64,000 bases of DNA from Eriocheir sinensis (GCF_024679095.1 NC_066530.1:19431310-19495309), one strand, 5' to 3'; shown: positions 1 to 10,384, numbered from the stretch's first letter. A program made the numbers and translations. Notes: generated by a model from the letters alone, not told the origin.

Positions 1-56
1 GAGAAAATGAGTGAAAATGATATAAAGTTTGCATGCGTGTGTTTGTAAGTCCGCAA

Positions 57-292
57 GGGTCGTTCTGAAACCACAACTACACTCGCCGTTTTCTTTGGGG
101 GTCGTTCTGCAAACCCCAAACATATCTCACTCTCTTCCCGGTCGTTCTGCAAACCACATCTGCATTCGGTCTCTCCTTACGGTCGTTCTACAAACCCCAT
201 CGCTTTCTGTTTGGGGTCGTTCCGGAAACCACAATCACATCGCATTTTAACACGGGAGTCGTTCTGCAAACCACATCTATTTCCGTCTTCAT
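57..292 (+). repeat. Minisatellite, about 40-bp unit, six imperfect copies
   Basis: Each unit starts with GTCGTTCTGCAAACC or a close variant, followed by a diverged C/T-rich tail of 20-28 bp. Units are uneven in length. Confidence 0.85.
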
Positions 293-529
293 TACAACCT
301 CTCGCGGTGATCCTACTAAGCGATCGAGCAAGGACGGATGACGTAACTCCTTTTTTTACGCTAATGTACGAATAAAACGTCGCGGGAACCCCAAAACATT
401 ACAAATTAGTGCATGTAGTAAAAGTAGTATCAGCAATTCGCGTTGTTAGATTGTCACTGTATGTATGTTATGTATATTGCATGATATTATATTACTCTAT
501 TGCGGGCACGAATGTTAGTATGTATATAT

Positions 530-566
<37 letters not shown>

Positions 567-1003
567 ATTCTAGCACGTAATGGTTTTGATAATGAAGGTT
601 TGACATGCACCACTAACAGGATAATGGAAGAAACGAAATACAAGTAGGCTATATATATTACCAGTAGTGGCTCCGCGAATGGCTTCTGAATGGAGTAATG
701 ACGTAGTTTGTCCTTCAAGGCTTCAGTTTGCACCCGTTTTCTTTGTTTCTACAAGTATGGATGTGTATTTACCGCGCTATATGAAGTCCTAACGTAATAA
801 TAATAAGAATAAGAATGATAATGATAGTTTAAGTGTAGTATCCGTAGATTTTGAAGACTGACTGCTCGGGGTAATGAGATGTTTAATTTTTAAGTCGATG
901 GTATTTTTTTTTGTAATGTTCTTGTATTGCATTGAATGTTTTAGAAGATAAGGATTTGAATGTTATATTTATCTCTCTCTTGCTGTTCATGTGTACTATA
1001 GTT

Positions 1004-1045
<42 letters not shown>

Positions 1046-1067
1046 ACATTCACACACAAACACATAG

Positions 1068-1141
<74 letters not shown>

Positions 1142-1530
1142 CCTACTCACAAAACAGTATTCTCACGGTGTAATCTTATATATTTCCCTCTACTTTCATT
1201 TATTTCTACTCTCTTTACGTCTATCTCTGTCTGTCTATATATATTTGCCTGCAGCGGGGTCTGTCTATCTGCCTGTCTGCCTGTCTGTCTGTCTGTCTGT
1301 ACCCGCGGATATGGCACACTGGTTGGCACTTACATATATCTATTTTTTTATATGTATATCTAGTTTGGCACTGTCGTATGCCTTGTAATGTTGTCACCTT
1401 CGTAAACTAATCGCCTAAGTCATTGTTTTCTACTCTACAGGAAATGAGAAAAGAACCGTCAACATCTCATTTGGCTTAAGATTTAATATTATAAGATACT
1501 TTCGCTCCTCATATCAACTATTTATAAAGG
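293..1530. other. Non-coding stretch with microsatellites
   Basis: No exon is recognised. It holds (GA)n near 532-563, (CA)n at about 1007-1138 broken by TTGACACATT-like pieces, and a CTGT-rich tract near 1260-1300. The rest shows no pattern I can name. Confidence 0.7.
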
Positions 1531-2085
1531 TCAAAGAGGGGGTCAGTCGGGTTCTAATGAGTGTTTCTTAAAGTTCACGGTACAGAAGAAGGGTCAAACT
1601 ACCACCAGGGTCATAAAACTACTCCTGGAAATGCCCACAACTCCTACGAAAGCCTTGTCAAATTTGTGAACATGGGTAACGAAATGTCTAGTAATACAGC
1701 CCTGACATTTTCGCTTTTAAACATCAAAGAGGGGGTCAGTCGGGTTCTAATGAGTGTATCTTTAGGTTCACCGTACAGAAGAAGGGTCAAACTACCACCA
1801 GGGTCATAAAACTACTCCTGGAAATGCCCACAACTCCTACGAAAGTCTTGTCACATATGTGTTCTTGGGCGGCGAAATGTCTAGTTATACAGCCCTGACA
1901 TTTTCGCTTTTAAACGTCAAAGAGGGGGTCAGTCGGGTTGTAATGAGTGCATCTTTAGGTTCACCGTACAGAAGAAGGGTCAAACTACCACCAGGGTCAT
2001 AAAACTACTCCTGAAAATGCCCACAACTCCTACGAAAGTCTTGTCAAATATGTGTTCTTGGGCGGCGAAATGTCTTATGATACGA
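1531..2085 (+). repeat. Tandem repeat, 193-bp unit, nearly three copies
   Basis: Copies start TCAAAGAGGGGGTCAGTCGG at 1531, 1724 and 1917, a period of exactly 193 bp. Short open frames inside it are repeat artefacts. Confidence 0.92.
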
Positions 2086-2609
2086 CCCATTAGACAGACA
2101 TGAAAAGGCCGATTATATCATGACGAAGGCAACTATACACAAATTGGGCGTCACATGTTGAAAAATTGATGTAGACAAAAAAAACAAAATCTGTGAAAAG
2201 TGACAGGCAATTATTTTATGAAGGTGACGATATATTGTAGTTTCACGGCATGATAATTATGATAAGTGATGTGGTGAAGGGGTTGGCGTTCGCTGGTGCG
2301 GTTTTGACTTATTTTATTTGCATTTGTTTTTCTGTTTGTTAATTTTCTTCACTAGTTCCTCTACGTCATCACCACGCAAACACATCAAATCGAAGTCAAC
2401 GTTTCAGTATACAAAGCCCTATCACACGGCAACTGACGCACGACGCCAACCCACTTCGCAAACGGTGTAGAAAATAACCAAAAATATCACACAAAGAATC
2501 CATCAATCTCGATCTGGCTGGCTCCATGCATGAACGAATCTCTCTTCTCTCCTCTCCCTCCCTCCTTCTTTCCCCTCGTGGACTGTCTTGCTCTCGGGGA
2601 CGTCTTTAG
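2086..2609. other. Non-coding stretch before exon 1
   Basis: No repeat or exon recognised except a CT-rich tract (about 2540-2575) upstream of the exon 1 acceptor. Confidence 0.6.
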
Positions 2610-2726
2610 CTTGCCGGGACTACGAATGGACTTGCCGCGACGGAAGGTGCATCCCCGACGCCGGCCGCTGCGATGGAACCCTAGACTGCCCTGACCGCTC
2701 AGACGAATATGAGTGCCCTCCTCGTG
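2610..2726 (+). CDS. LDLa module exon 1
   Basis: First module visible: 39 codons between a CTTTAG acceptor and a GTGAGT donor, both phase 1. All six cysteines are present: CRDYEWTC opens the module, CRDGRCIP carries C2-C3, RCDGTLDC holds C4-C5 and DRSDEYEC ends it. The calcium-cage acids (Asp after C4, Asp before C5, Asp-Glu of SDE) are complete, so Ca2+ binding is expected. It ends Pro-Pro-Arg; the junction with exon 2 codes Gly. No exon is seen in the 2.6 kb upstream, so the previous one is outside the window or far away. Confidence 0.92.
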
Positions 2727-2734
2727 GTGAGTGG

Positions 2735-3240
2735 ATGAACTAACTCTATCTCTAACTTTCTCTCTTTATATCTCGATTTGTCTTTCTTTCTCTGTCTGTA
2801 TCGCTGTTCCCTTCCTCTATCTCTATCTCTAACTCTCTTTATCTTTCTTTGTCATTCTTTCTCTGTCTGTATCGCTGTTCCCTTCCTCTAACTCTATCTC
2901 TATCTCTAGCTTACTCGTTATCTTTCTATTCGTCTATAGTTCTTTCTCTATCTGTATCGCTGTTCCCTTCCTCTAACTCTATCTCTAACTCTCTTTCTTT
3001 AACTTTCTATGTGTCTTTCTTTCTCTATCTGTATCGCTGTTCCCTTCCTCTAACTCTACCTCTATCTTTCTATCTGTCTATATATGTGTTCCTTCCTCTC
3101 TCTTCTTCCCTTTCTCCTTTCCCGTCATCTCCTCTCCTCCTTCCACTAACTCCCTCAACCTCTCTCTCTCTCTCTCTAACTCTATCTTTCTATTCTTTCA
3201 CTCGATTACTTTCTTCTTGACTAACCTATTTACCTTCCTC
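2735..3240 (+). repeat. Pyrimidine-rich tandem repeat in intron 1
   Basis: Repeats of TCTGTATCGCTGTTCCCTTC with CTCTAACTCTATC blocks. It is related to the 80-bp array at 4030-4790. Confidence 0.75.
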
Positions 3241-3386
3241 TCTGTCTATCTATATCTACCGATCCTTCCTCCTCCTTTCTTGTCTCATGAAATATAGATA
3301 ATTTTAATAGCACCCTTCCTCCCTTTCTTTCTCTCGTTCCTTTCCCTGTAGCCCAATATTACCTCTACCTCCTCCTCGCTTCCCAG

Positions 3387-3512
3387 GTTGCGGTGCTGAC
3401 CAGTGGGAGTGTAATGACGGCTCGTGTGTGGCCCTGAGCGACCGCTGTGACGGCCGCTCTCAGTGCCTCGACCGCTCCGACGAAGAGAATTGCCCGACTG
3501 TCCCTCTTCCCG
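3387..3512 (+). CDS. LDLa module exon 2
   Basis: Forty-two codons between TTCCCAG and GTAAGT, phase 1 at both ends. Key pieces are [25 protein letters not shown] and DRSDEENC, then a Pro/Thr tail (PTVPLP) that makes it longer than its neighbours. All six cysteines are present, but the acid expected just before C5 is Gln, so one calcium ligand is missing. The exon and about 120 bp upstream plus 420 bp downstream are nearly repeated at exon 5. The roughly 90 nt core is identical between the two copies, while the edges differ at about eight sites, mostly amino-acid changing. Confidence 0.93.
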
Positions 3513-3712
3513 GTAAGTGATGTTGTTCCTGTTGGTCGCTTGTGGTTCCTCTTCTTCATATTCTTCTCCGTTTTGCCATGGTGTAGTTTGTGTTGTGAGT
3601 GTGTGTGTTGCTTTTTGTGTTGTATTGGGCTTGTTTTTCGTCTATCGCCTTCTTTTTTCTATTAATATCACTTGTTGTTGTAGTTTACGTCTGCATATAT
3701 CTAACTGTTTAT

Positions 3713-3927
3713 GGCCCCGTTCCCACTGTGCCGACTCTGGGCCACGACAACCCATGCAGTGAATTTTAGGGCCCCTTCACACTGTGCCGACCATGCATCC
3801 GGCGATCATTTCTAGACCTCTTTCCGATCATGTGCGACCTTTTCACATCAACATTTCACACCCAAGACCTCGTGTATCCTGAGTCGCTGGGTTGTCGTGG
3901 CCCAGAGTCGGCACAGTGTGAGGGGGC
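3713..3927. mobile_element. Palindromic MITE-like element, copy in intron 2
   Basis: Ends are inverted: GGCCCCGTTCCCACTGTGCC at the left and its near reverse complement at the right. A second GGCCCCTTCACACTGTGCC sits inside at about 3770, so the left end may be doubled. Confidence 0.7.
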
Positions 3928-4029
3928 ACCTGCTGTCTTCACGGAGCGCGATACCTGCGGATAAGGTCACGGAAGCACTGGGGGAATATAATCTGTCCTA
4001 ATATATCACACTCTATGCTCTCTGACATC

Positions 4030-4790
4030 TGGCATCGCTGTTCCCTTCCTCTAACTCTATCTCTATCTTTCTGGCTATCTATATATGTGTTCTTTCCTCT
4101 CTCTATAACTAACTCCCTCAAAATCTCTCTCTCTAACTCTATCTCTATCTTTGTCTGTCTATATATGTGTTCTTTCCTCTCTCTCTATAACTAACTCCTT
4201 CAAAATCTCTCTCTCTAACTCTATATCTTTCTGTCTGTCTATATATGTGTTCTTTCCTCTCTAACTAACTCCCTCAAAATCTCTCTCTCTAACTCTATCT
4301 CTATCTTTCTGTCTGTCTATATATGTGTTCTTCCCTCTCTCTATAACTAACTCCCTCAAAATCTCTCTCTCTAACTCTATCTCTATCTTTCTGTCTATCT
4401 ATATATGTGTTCTTTCCTCTCTCTCTAACTAACTCCCTCAAAATCTCTCTCTCTAACTCTATCTCTATCTTTCTGTCTGTCTATATATGTGTTCTTTCCT
4501 CTCTCTCTAACTAACTCCCTCAAAATCTCTCTCTCTAACTCTATCTCTATCTTTCTGTCTGTCTATATATGTGTTCTTTCCTCTCTCTCTAACTCCCTCA
4601 AAATCTCTCTCTCTAACTCTATCTCTATCTTTCTGTCTGTCTATATATGTGTTCTTTCCTCTCTCTCTATAACTAACTCCTTCAAAATCTCTCTCTCTAA
4701 CTCTATCTCTATCTTTCTGTCTGTCTATATATGTGTTCTTTCCTCTCTCTATAACTAACTCCCTCAACATCTCTCTAACTCTATCTTTCT
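4030..4790 (+). repeat. Tandem repeat, about 80-bp unit, about nine copies
   Basis: Each unit contains TATATATGTGTTCTTTCCTC followed by CTAACTCCCTCAAAATC. The period is 80 bp, with small CT-length changes. Confidence 0.9.
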
Positions 4791-4914
4791 ATTCTTTTTC
4801 CTTTCCATTACTTTCTTCTTTACTAACCCATTAACTTTCCTCTCTGTCTGTCTGTATCCACCGATCTACCTGTATGCTCTCTACCTGACCTCATTACTCC
4901 CACCGTCCCGCCAG

Positions 4915-5031
4915 GTTGCCGCAGTGATGAATTTACTTGCGGGGAAGGCTCGTGTGTGCCTCAGCGGGACAGATGTGACGGTACGATGCGCTGCCCCGAC
5001 GGTTCAGACGAGGAAGGATGCGCGCCACCAC
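4915..5031 (+). CDS. LDLa module exon 3
   Basis: Thirty-nine codons between CCGCCAG and GTAAGG, phase 1 at both ends. The module opens CRSDEFTC, continues CGEGSCVPQ, then RCDGTMRC and PDGSDEEGC, and ends Ala-Pro-Pro before a junction Pro. Six cysteines are in standard spacing. The position before C5 is Arg rather than Asp, so a negative calcium ligand is replaced by a positive charge. The upstream intron is a pyrimidine-rich 80-bp tandem array that stops about 120 bp short of the acceptor. Confidence 0.92.
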
Positions 5032-5123
5032 GTAAGGCACAGAGGTTTACATAGATTCACATAGTTGTCCAGATCCTACAGAGCTTATGGTCCAGACTAT
5101 GTTGGTATAACATTAGGAGTGAG

Positions 5124-5131
5124 ATGGATAG

Positions 5132-5218
<87 letters not shown>
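5124..5218 (+). repeat. (GATA)n then (GA)n microsatellite
   Basis: A few GATA units run into a long pure GA tract. Confidence 0.95.
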
Positions 5219-5221
<3 letters not shown>

Positions 5222-5571
5222 TTTGATTTCCCTTTTTTTTGTGTGTGAAAAAAAATGAAAATATCTTGAAGAATTGTCTTTAAAGTCCCTTCACGAAAAA
5301 AAATGTTTAGGCCCTACAAAGTTTATTCATTTAATTTCTTTTCTGTATAATTTCTTCATTTCCTTTTCATTTCTTCCTTTTCTTCTTGCATTTCTTCAAT
5401 TTTTCCTTCATCTCTCTTTCATTACCTCATATTTTTCCTTTCGTTTCTTCTTTTCTCATTTCTTATTTTCTTAATAATTTCTTCATTTCTTTTTAAATTC
5501 ATCCTTTAATTGAACTCCATCTTTTCTTTATCCTTTCTTCATGTCTTCCATTTTTTCTCTCCCTACGTCAG

Positions 5572-5688
5572 CGTGCGGCGTGACGGAGTTTACCTGCGGG
5601 GACGGCTCGTGTATTCCTGATTCCCAGCGATGTGACGGGTACCGGGACTGCCAGGACAACTCCGATGAATACAACTGTCCGCCCGTTG
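5572..5688 (+). CDS. LDLa module exon 4
   Basis: Thirty-nine codons between CTACGTCAG and GTAAGT, phase 1 at both ends. [25 protein letters not shown] and QDNSDEYNC give a textbook module with all calcium ligands. It ends Pro-Pro-Val before a junction Gly. The intron to exon 5 is only 203 bp, the shortest in the window, and about 120 bp of it belongs to the duplicated block that carries exon 5. Confidence 0.93.
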
Positions 5689-5767
5689 GTAAGTGTGCCC
5701 GGTAATGGCTCCTCCTTGTACGAAATAGGTGATTCTCGTTGTATCATTCCTTTCTTCATCCATTCGC

Positions 5768-6422
5768 TCCTCCTTTCTTGTCTTTCATGAAATATAGGTC
5801 ATTCTTCATTTCTTAAAGCACCCTTCCTCCCTTTCTTTCCTTCCTTCCTTCCTCTGTAGCCCAATATTACCTCTACCTCCTCGCTTTCCAGGTTGCAGTG
5901 CTGACCAGTGGGCGTGTAATGACGGCTCGTGTGTGGCCCTGAGCGACCGCTGTGACGGCCGCTCTCAGTGCCTCGACCGCTCCGACGAAGAGAATTGCCC
6001 GATTGTAACCCCTCCCAGTAAGTGATGTTGTTCCTGTTGGTCACTTGTGGTTCCTCTTCTTCATATTCTTCGTTTTGCTTTGGTGTAGTTTGTGTTGTGA
6101 GTGTGTGTGTTGCTTTTTTGTGTTGTATTGTGCTTGTTTTTCGTCTATCGCCTTCTTTTTTCTATTAATATCACTTGTTGTTGTAGTTTACGTCTGCATA
6201 TATCTAACTGTTTATGGCCCCGTTCCCACTGTGCCGACTCTGGGCCACGACAACCCAGTGAATTTTAGGGCCCCTTCACACTGTGCCGACTATGCATCCG
6301 GCGATCGTTTCTAGACCTCTTTCCGATCATGTGCGACCTTTTCACATCAACATTTCACACCCAAGACCTCGTGTACCCTGAGTCGCTGGGTTGTGGCCCA
6401 GAGTCGGCACAGTGTGAGCGGG
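5768..6422 (+). repeat. Duplicated block, copy 2 (contains exon 5)
   Basis: Direct-orientation copy of 3268-3932, offset about 2.5 kb. Exons 3 and 4 lie between the copies and are not duplicated. Confidence 0.9.
5892..6017 (+). CDS. LDLa module exon 5 (near copy of exon 2)
   Basis: Forty-two codons between CTTTCCAG and GTAAGT, phase 1 at both ends, with the same length as exon 2. From CNDGSCVAL through RCDGRSQC to DRSDEENC it matches exon 2 exactly. The opening differs (CSADQWAC against CGADQWEC) and so does the tail (PIVTPP against PTVPLP). Like exon 2 it has Gln before C5. Flanking intron is copied with it, which points to a recent genomic duplication rather than convergence. Frame and both splice sites are intact, so it should be expressed. 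Confidence 0.93.
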
Positions 6423-6425
6423 GCC
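6216..6425. mobile_element. Palindromic MITE-like element, copy in intron 5
   Basis: Same element as at 3713, with a complete right end CGGGGCC. TTAT stands on both sides (6212-6215 and 6426-6429), a possible target-site duplication. Confidence 0.75.
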
Positions 6426-6433
6426 TTATCATT

Positions 6434-6822
6434 ACGATTTCAGTTCATGATTAACACTAGTTTTGTTTTTGTTACGTAGTGGGTTTTCTTTCTTGACTTT
6501 GTTTACTTCTTTTAATAGTACTCGTTGTTGCACTTTTGTAGTAGCGCAGATCTAACTATTTTTACCCTTCCAGTTCATTATCAACACTAGAATACCATTG
6601 ATTTTGCTTTCTAACGGGATTTCTCGGTTTTGTACGGCCCTATTGATGGTTCAGTAGACATAACACTACCAGCTTTCTTTATACTAACGTAGATGGCTCT
6701 AGCACACCAAACTAGACCACTTAATACCACTAACAAAGACGGATCCAGACGTCCTCTAGCGAGTCTGCATGTAGCGCACTAACCCGTTTCTAAGGCTGCT
6801 TGTGTTTGTGCCTTGCGTGAAG
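6434..6822. other. Intron 5 remainder, nothing recognised
   Basis: No exon, tandem repeat or mobile element signature seen. Confidence 0.5.
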
Positions 6823-6933
6823 CGTGCGCTCCGGGGCACTGGCCGTGCGGTAGTGGCGGCTGCATCCCGGAGTCTGCTCGCTGCGACGGATACCAACAGT
6901 GCCACGACGGATCGGATGAGCGAGGCTGCCCAA
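6823..6933 (+). CDS. LDLa module exon 6
   Basis: Thirty-seven codons between GCGTGAAG and GTGAGT, phase 1 at both ends. The module reads CAPGHWPC, CGSGGCIPE, RCDGYQQC, HDGSDERGC. Gln replaces Asp before C5. The acceptor has a poor pyrimidine tract (TTGTGCCTTGCGTGAAG). The last 20 or so bases and the donor are copied 60 bp downstream (6975-7000), where the decoy GTAAGT looks stronger than the authentic GTGAGT; see findings. Confidence 0.9.
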
Positions 6934-6974
6934 GTGAGTTGAAAGTGAGGGGGAGAGTTGCATAGATTTACACA

Positions 6975-7000
6975 GATGAACGAGGCTGCCCTAGTAAGTT
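6975..7000 (+). repeat. Copy of the exon 6 3' end with decoy 5' splice site
   Basis: GATGAACGAGGCTGCC followed by CTAGTAAGTT repeats the true junction at 6914-6940 with few changes. Confidence 0.85.
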
Positions 7001-7069
7001 AAGAGAGAGAGAGAGAGATTTACTTAGATGTTCAGACCACGAATTTATTGAAAGAGAAAAAGAGAGAAC

Positions 7070-7920
7070 ATGAGAGTCTGCAAAAGTTGAATGACCGGAG
7101 CTGGTTGGCTTCGTAAGAACATAAAAACGTAAGGTTCTTACGGAGTCTGCAAGAGGGAACTGACCGAGCAAGTTGGTTGGCTTCGTAAGAACATAAGAAC
7201 GTAAGGAGTCTGCAAGAGGGAACTGACCGAGCAAGTTGGTTGGCTTCGTAAGAACATAAGAACGTAAGGAGTCTGCAAGAGGGAACTGACTGAGCAAGTT
7301 GGTTGGCATCGTTAGAACATAAGAACGTAAGGAGTCTGCAAGAGGGAACTGACTGAGCAAGTTGGTTGGCATCGTTAGAACATAAGAACGTAAGGAGTCT
7401 GCAAGAGGGAACTGACTGAGCAAGTTGGTTGGCATCGTTAGAACATAAGAACGTAAGGAGTCTGCAAGAGGGAACTGACTGAGCAAGTTGGTTGGCTTCG
7501 TAAGAACATAAAGAGACTGGGAGAGTAAAATGACTAGGTTTGGTTGGCTTCGTAAGAACATAAGGAGACTGCAAGAGTAGAATGACTAGGTTTGGTTGGC
7601 TTCGTAAGAACATAAGGAGACTGGGAGAGTGAGATTACTAGGTTTGGTTGGCTTCGTAAGAACATAAGGAGACTGGGAGAGTGAGATTACTAGGTTTGGT
7701 TGGCTTCGTAAAAACATAAGGAGAATGCAAGAGTAAAATGACTAGGTTTGGTTGGCTTCGTAAGAACATAAGGAGACTGGGAGAGTGGGATGACTAGGTT
7801 TGGTTGGCTTCGTAAGAACATAAGGAGAATGCAAGAGTAGAATGACTAGGTTTGGTTGGCTTCGTAAGAACATAAGGAGACTGGGAGAGTGGGATGACTA
7901 GGTTAGGTTGGCTTTCGTAA
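7070..7920 (+). repeat. Minisatellite with 63-bp and 52-bp units resembling a LINE 3' end
   Basis: The first half has 63-bp units containing TAAGAACATAAGAACGTAAG and GAGTCTGCAAGAGG. The second half has about 52-bp units with TTCGTAAGAACATAAGGAGA. The shared core matches the 3' end of the LINE at 16028. Confidence 0.9.
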
Positions 7921-7984
7921 GAACATGAGAACCTTCCATCCACTCTTTGTCCCTCATCCACCATCCTTCCCCGTCTCCTGTCAG

Positions 7985-8095
7985 GCTGTGGCCCCGGGGA
8001 TTTCTCGTGCGGCGACGGGACGTGTGCGCCGCAGAGTGCTCGCTGCAATGGTGTCCGCGACTGCTGGGACAACTCCGACGAGGCTGACTGCCCCG
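7985..8095 (+). CDS. LDLa module exon 7
   Basis: Thirty-seven codons between TCCTGTCAG and GTGAGT, phase 1 at both ends. [25 protein letters not shown] and WDNSDEADC give six cysteines. The calcium Asp after C4 is Asn, while the Asp before C5 is kept, the reverse of exons 6 and 8. It follows directly on a long minisatellite (7070-7920) that ends about 65 bp before the acceptor. The junction residue with exon 8 is Val. Confidence 0.92.
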
Positions 8096-8960
8096 GTGAG
8101 TACGCTATATTAACTGAAGTCTTTTACCCTATTATCGTTTTTCTTTGTTCGTAATCGTGTTTTCAGGGGACAAGGCTAACGGGTCGCTCTCCTGGTAAGT
8201 ATAATGTGTCCTTACCTGTTATTTTATCTCTGTTATTGTATTTCTTGTGTGTTTTTGAGGAAGCATCGTAGAGGGGGGAGAGGGCCCCAGATGGTTGCGC
8301 TCTTAGTAAACAGATCGTCCCTACCTGAGGCCGGAGTCATCAAACCACTTAAGAGACCTGTTGGTAAGTCTTCTGGTAACTCCATCATCTAGGAACGCTC
8401 TTGATCTTAAGGCGAACCAATGGCAATGAAAGAAGTGTCGACCAGGCCAGTACTTCATTCACTGTCAACGGAGCAGCCAAAACACAAAAATCATTCGTAG
8501 AGGACAAATTTACTCAAAGACTTATACCAACGACCGGTCTTGTAATGGCTTGATGAATCCGGCCCCTGATCTTTTACCATACTTTTTTTATAATCATGTT
8601 TTCAGGGGAAGCAGAACAGTCAAATGAGTATCTTCTTTGTGGGTGAGTTAATATGAACATTCTCATAAGCGAAGGAATTGCTAAGTCCTGTCGAGTTAAG
8701 TCAAATGAGCGTAAGTTTATATATATGTAGACGTAAGGGAAGGAATAAGTAAGTCCTCTCGAGCTAAGTGAAACGAGCATCTACTTCATGGGTGAGTTGA
8801 TACAGACGTTTATATAAGCCTGCGAGAGACAGGAAGAGAGAAACCGGAGACGGGAGCATGTTGGGAGCTCGCTTGACTAACCTTCATGAGCCATAATTAA
8901 TGCAGAAGTGCCCGTGTAATGCAGATGAGCTTCACTTTATTATTATTTTTTTTTTTTATC
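8096..8960. other. Intron 7, first part
   Basis: Two related segments share CTTTTACC and TGTTTTCAGGGG (near 8120-8172 and 8573-8608), so a local duplication is likely. No exon recognised. Confidence 0.5.
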
Positions 8961-8962
8961 TG

Positions 8963-8965
<3 letters not shown>

Positions 8966-9003
<38 letters not shown>
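8966..9003 (+). repeat. (GT)n microsatellite
   Basis: Pure GT tract in intron 7. Confidence 0.95.
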
Positions 9004-9007
<4 letters not shown>

Positions 9008-9039
9008 GGCGTGCATATATTTAAACAACCAATTTAATA

Positions 9040-9420
9040 TAATTTAACTTAATGTAACCTACCCTAACCCAACCATCGCCTTACCTAACCGAACGTAACC
9101 CAACCATCGCCTTACCAAACCTTACCTAACTTAACCTGACCCAACCATAGCCTTACTTAACCTTACCTAACCTAACATAAGCCATACCCTAGCCTTACCT
9201 AACAACCAACCCTCTCCTTACCTAACCTTACCTAACTTAACCTAACCCATCCATAGCCTTACCTAACCTAACTCAACCTAACAGAAGCCTTACCAAACCT
9301 TACCCTAGCCTTACCTAACCTAACCCAACCCTCGCCTTACCTAACCTAACCCAACCCTCGCCTTACCTAACCTAACCCAACCTTCGCCTTACCTAACCTA
9401 ACCCAACTTAACCTAACCTC
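9040..9420 (-). repeat. Degenerate interstitial telomere-like array (CCTAA)n
   Basis: CCTAACCTAACC blocks broken by CAACCATCGCCTTAC. The complement is TTAGG, the arthropod telomere unit. It stops about 20 bp before the exon 8 acceptor. Confidence 0.85.
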
Positions 9421-9442
9421 GCATGCTCCGCCCTGGGTCTAG

Positions 9443-9556
9443 TGTGTCAGCCTGGCTACTGGACATGTCGTGACGGTAATTGCATCCTGGAGACGGCCCG
9501 CTGTGATGGCTACCCGCAGTGTTACGACTACTCCGACGAACACGACTGCCCTCCCC
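9443..9556 (+). CDS. LDLa module exon 8
   Basis: Thirty-eight codons between GGGTCTAG and GTAAGT, phase 1 at both ends. CQPGYWTC, CRDGNCILE, RCDGYPQC and YDYSDEHDC are visible; Leu replaces the usual Pro after Ile, and Gln replaces Asp before C5. It closely resembles exons 6 and 10 (RCDGYxQC), which suggests these modules share an origin. The intron upstream ends in a degenerate CCTAA array that stops about 20 bp before the acceptor, so splicing relies on a short tract (CCGCCCTGGGTCTAG). Confidence 0.91.
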
Positions 9557-9589
9557 GTAAGTTGTGCGACGGATAGAGATAGCATTATT

Positions 9590-9797
9590 ATTAGGTAGGA
9601 TTTATTATTAGTTAGGGAACGGAAAGAAAATAAGGAAAGAGAAATAGAGTTAGGGAACGGGAAGAAAATAAGGAAAGAGAAATAGAGGAAAGAGGAAAGA
9701 GAAATAGAGAAAAGAGGAAACAGAGAAATAGAGGAAAGTGGAAAGAAAAATAGAGTTAGGGAACGGGAAGAAAATAAGGAAAGAGAAATAAGGAACG

Positions 9798-9840
<43 letters not shown>
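9590..9840 (+). repeat. Purine-rich tandem repeat ending in (GA)n
   Basis: Repeats of GGGAAGAAAATAAGGAAAGA followed by a pure GA tract at about 9800-9840. Confidence 0.85.
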
Positions 9841-9843
<3 letters not shown>

Positions 9844-10380
9844 ATGAATGGAGTGATTTGAAGACTACGATTACAATAGAAAGAAGGAAGGAAGAAAGGA
9901 AAGGAAAGAAGAGAGAAAAAATAAAAGGATGCTGACATTGAAGTCTTTTAAGTTTGCTAGATGCTTTATTTACTTGCTGTTACGGGCTTTAAGAAATGTA
10001 GCTTAATATATCTGGTTACTCACTGCAATATTACTTGTTTTAAGCTTTTGTGACTAGCTTTAAACCTTTTAACATTGTATTTATCTAAGTGCTTGTCTAT
10101 GGTCCCTTGATGCATTGTTAGTTGGCGCGTAACTGGAATGGTAGCGCAGGTTCACCAATTTGTACGCACCTGTACACGTTATAGTCTTATCAGAATGGAA
10201 GTTGGTAAATATATATTGAGGTGTTAAAAAATAATTAGTATCAAAGTAAAAACTGGTAATCGTTATTTTGACTGTCGTTTGATTTTTTAATCAGTTCAAC
10301 CAGATGAGTTTAATTCTTTTTATTTTGTACCCCAAGAAATAACTCGCATTGGTGAACCTGGCGCTACAAGCCTTGCTATT
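9841..10380. other. Intron 8 middle, nothing recognised
   Basis: AT-rich sequence without a visible repeat or exon. Confidence 0.5.
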
Positions 10381-10384
10381 AATT

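Larger units (their letters stand above)
3268..3932 (+). repeat. Duplicated block, copy 1 (contains exon 2)
   Basis: About 665 bp including 120 bp of upstream intron, exon 2 and 420 bp of downstream intron with a palindromic MITE. It matches 5768-6422 closely in intron as well as exon. The right edge diverges after AGTGTGAG. Confidence 0.9.

Noticed and set aside
6968..7613. Two overlapping minus-strand frames of about 195 codons
   Set aside because: They translate the 63-bp minisatellite; 63 is divisible by three, so frames stay open by periodicity.
8167..8194. Possible 28-nt micro-exon between TTTTCAG and GTAAGT
   Set aside because: Its length breaks the phase used by all intact exons, and a related TTTTCAGGGG segment nearby without such a donor suggests a repeat.
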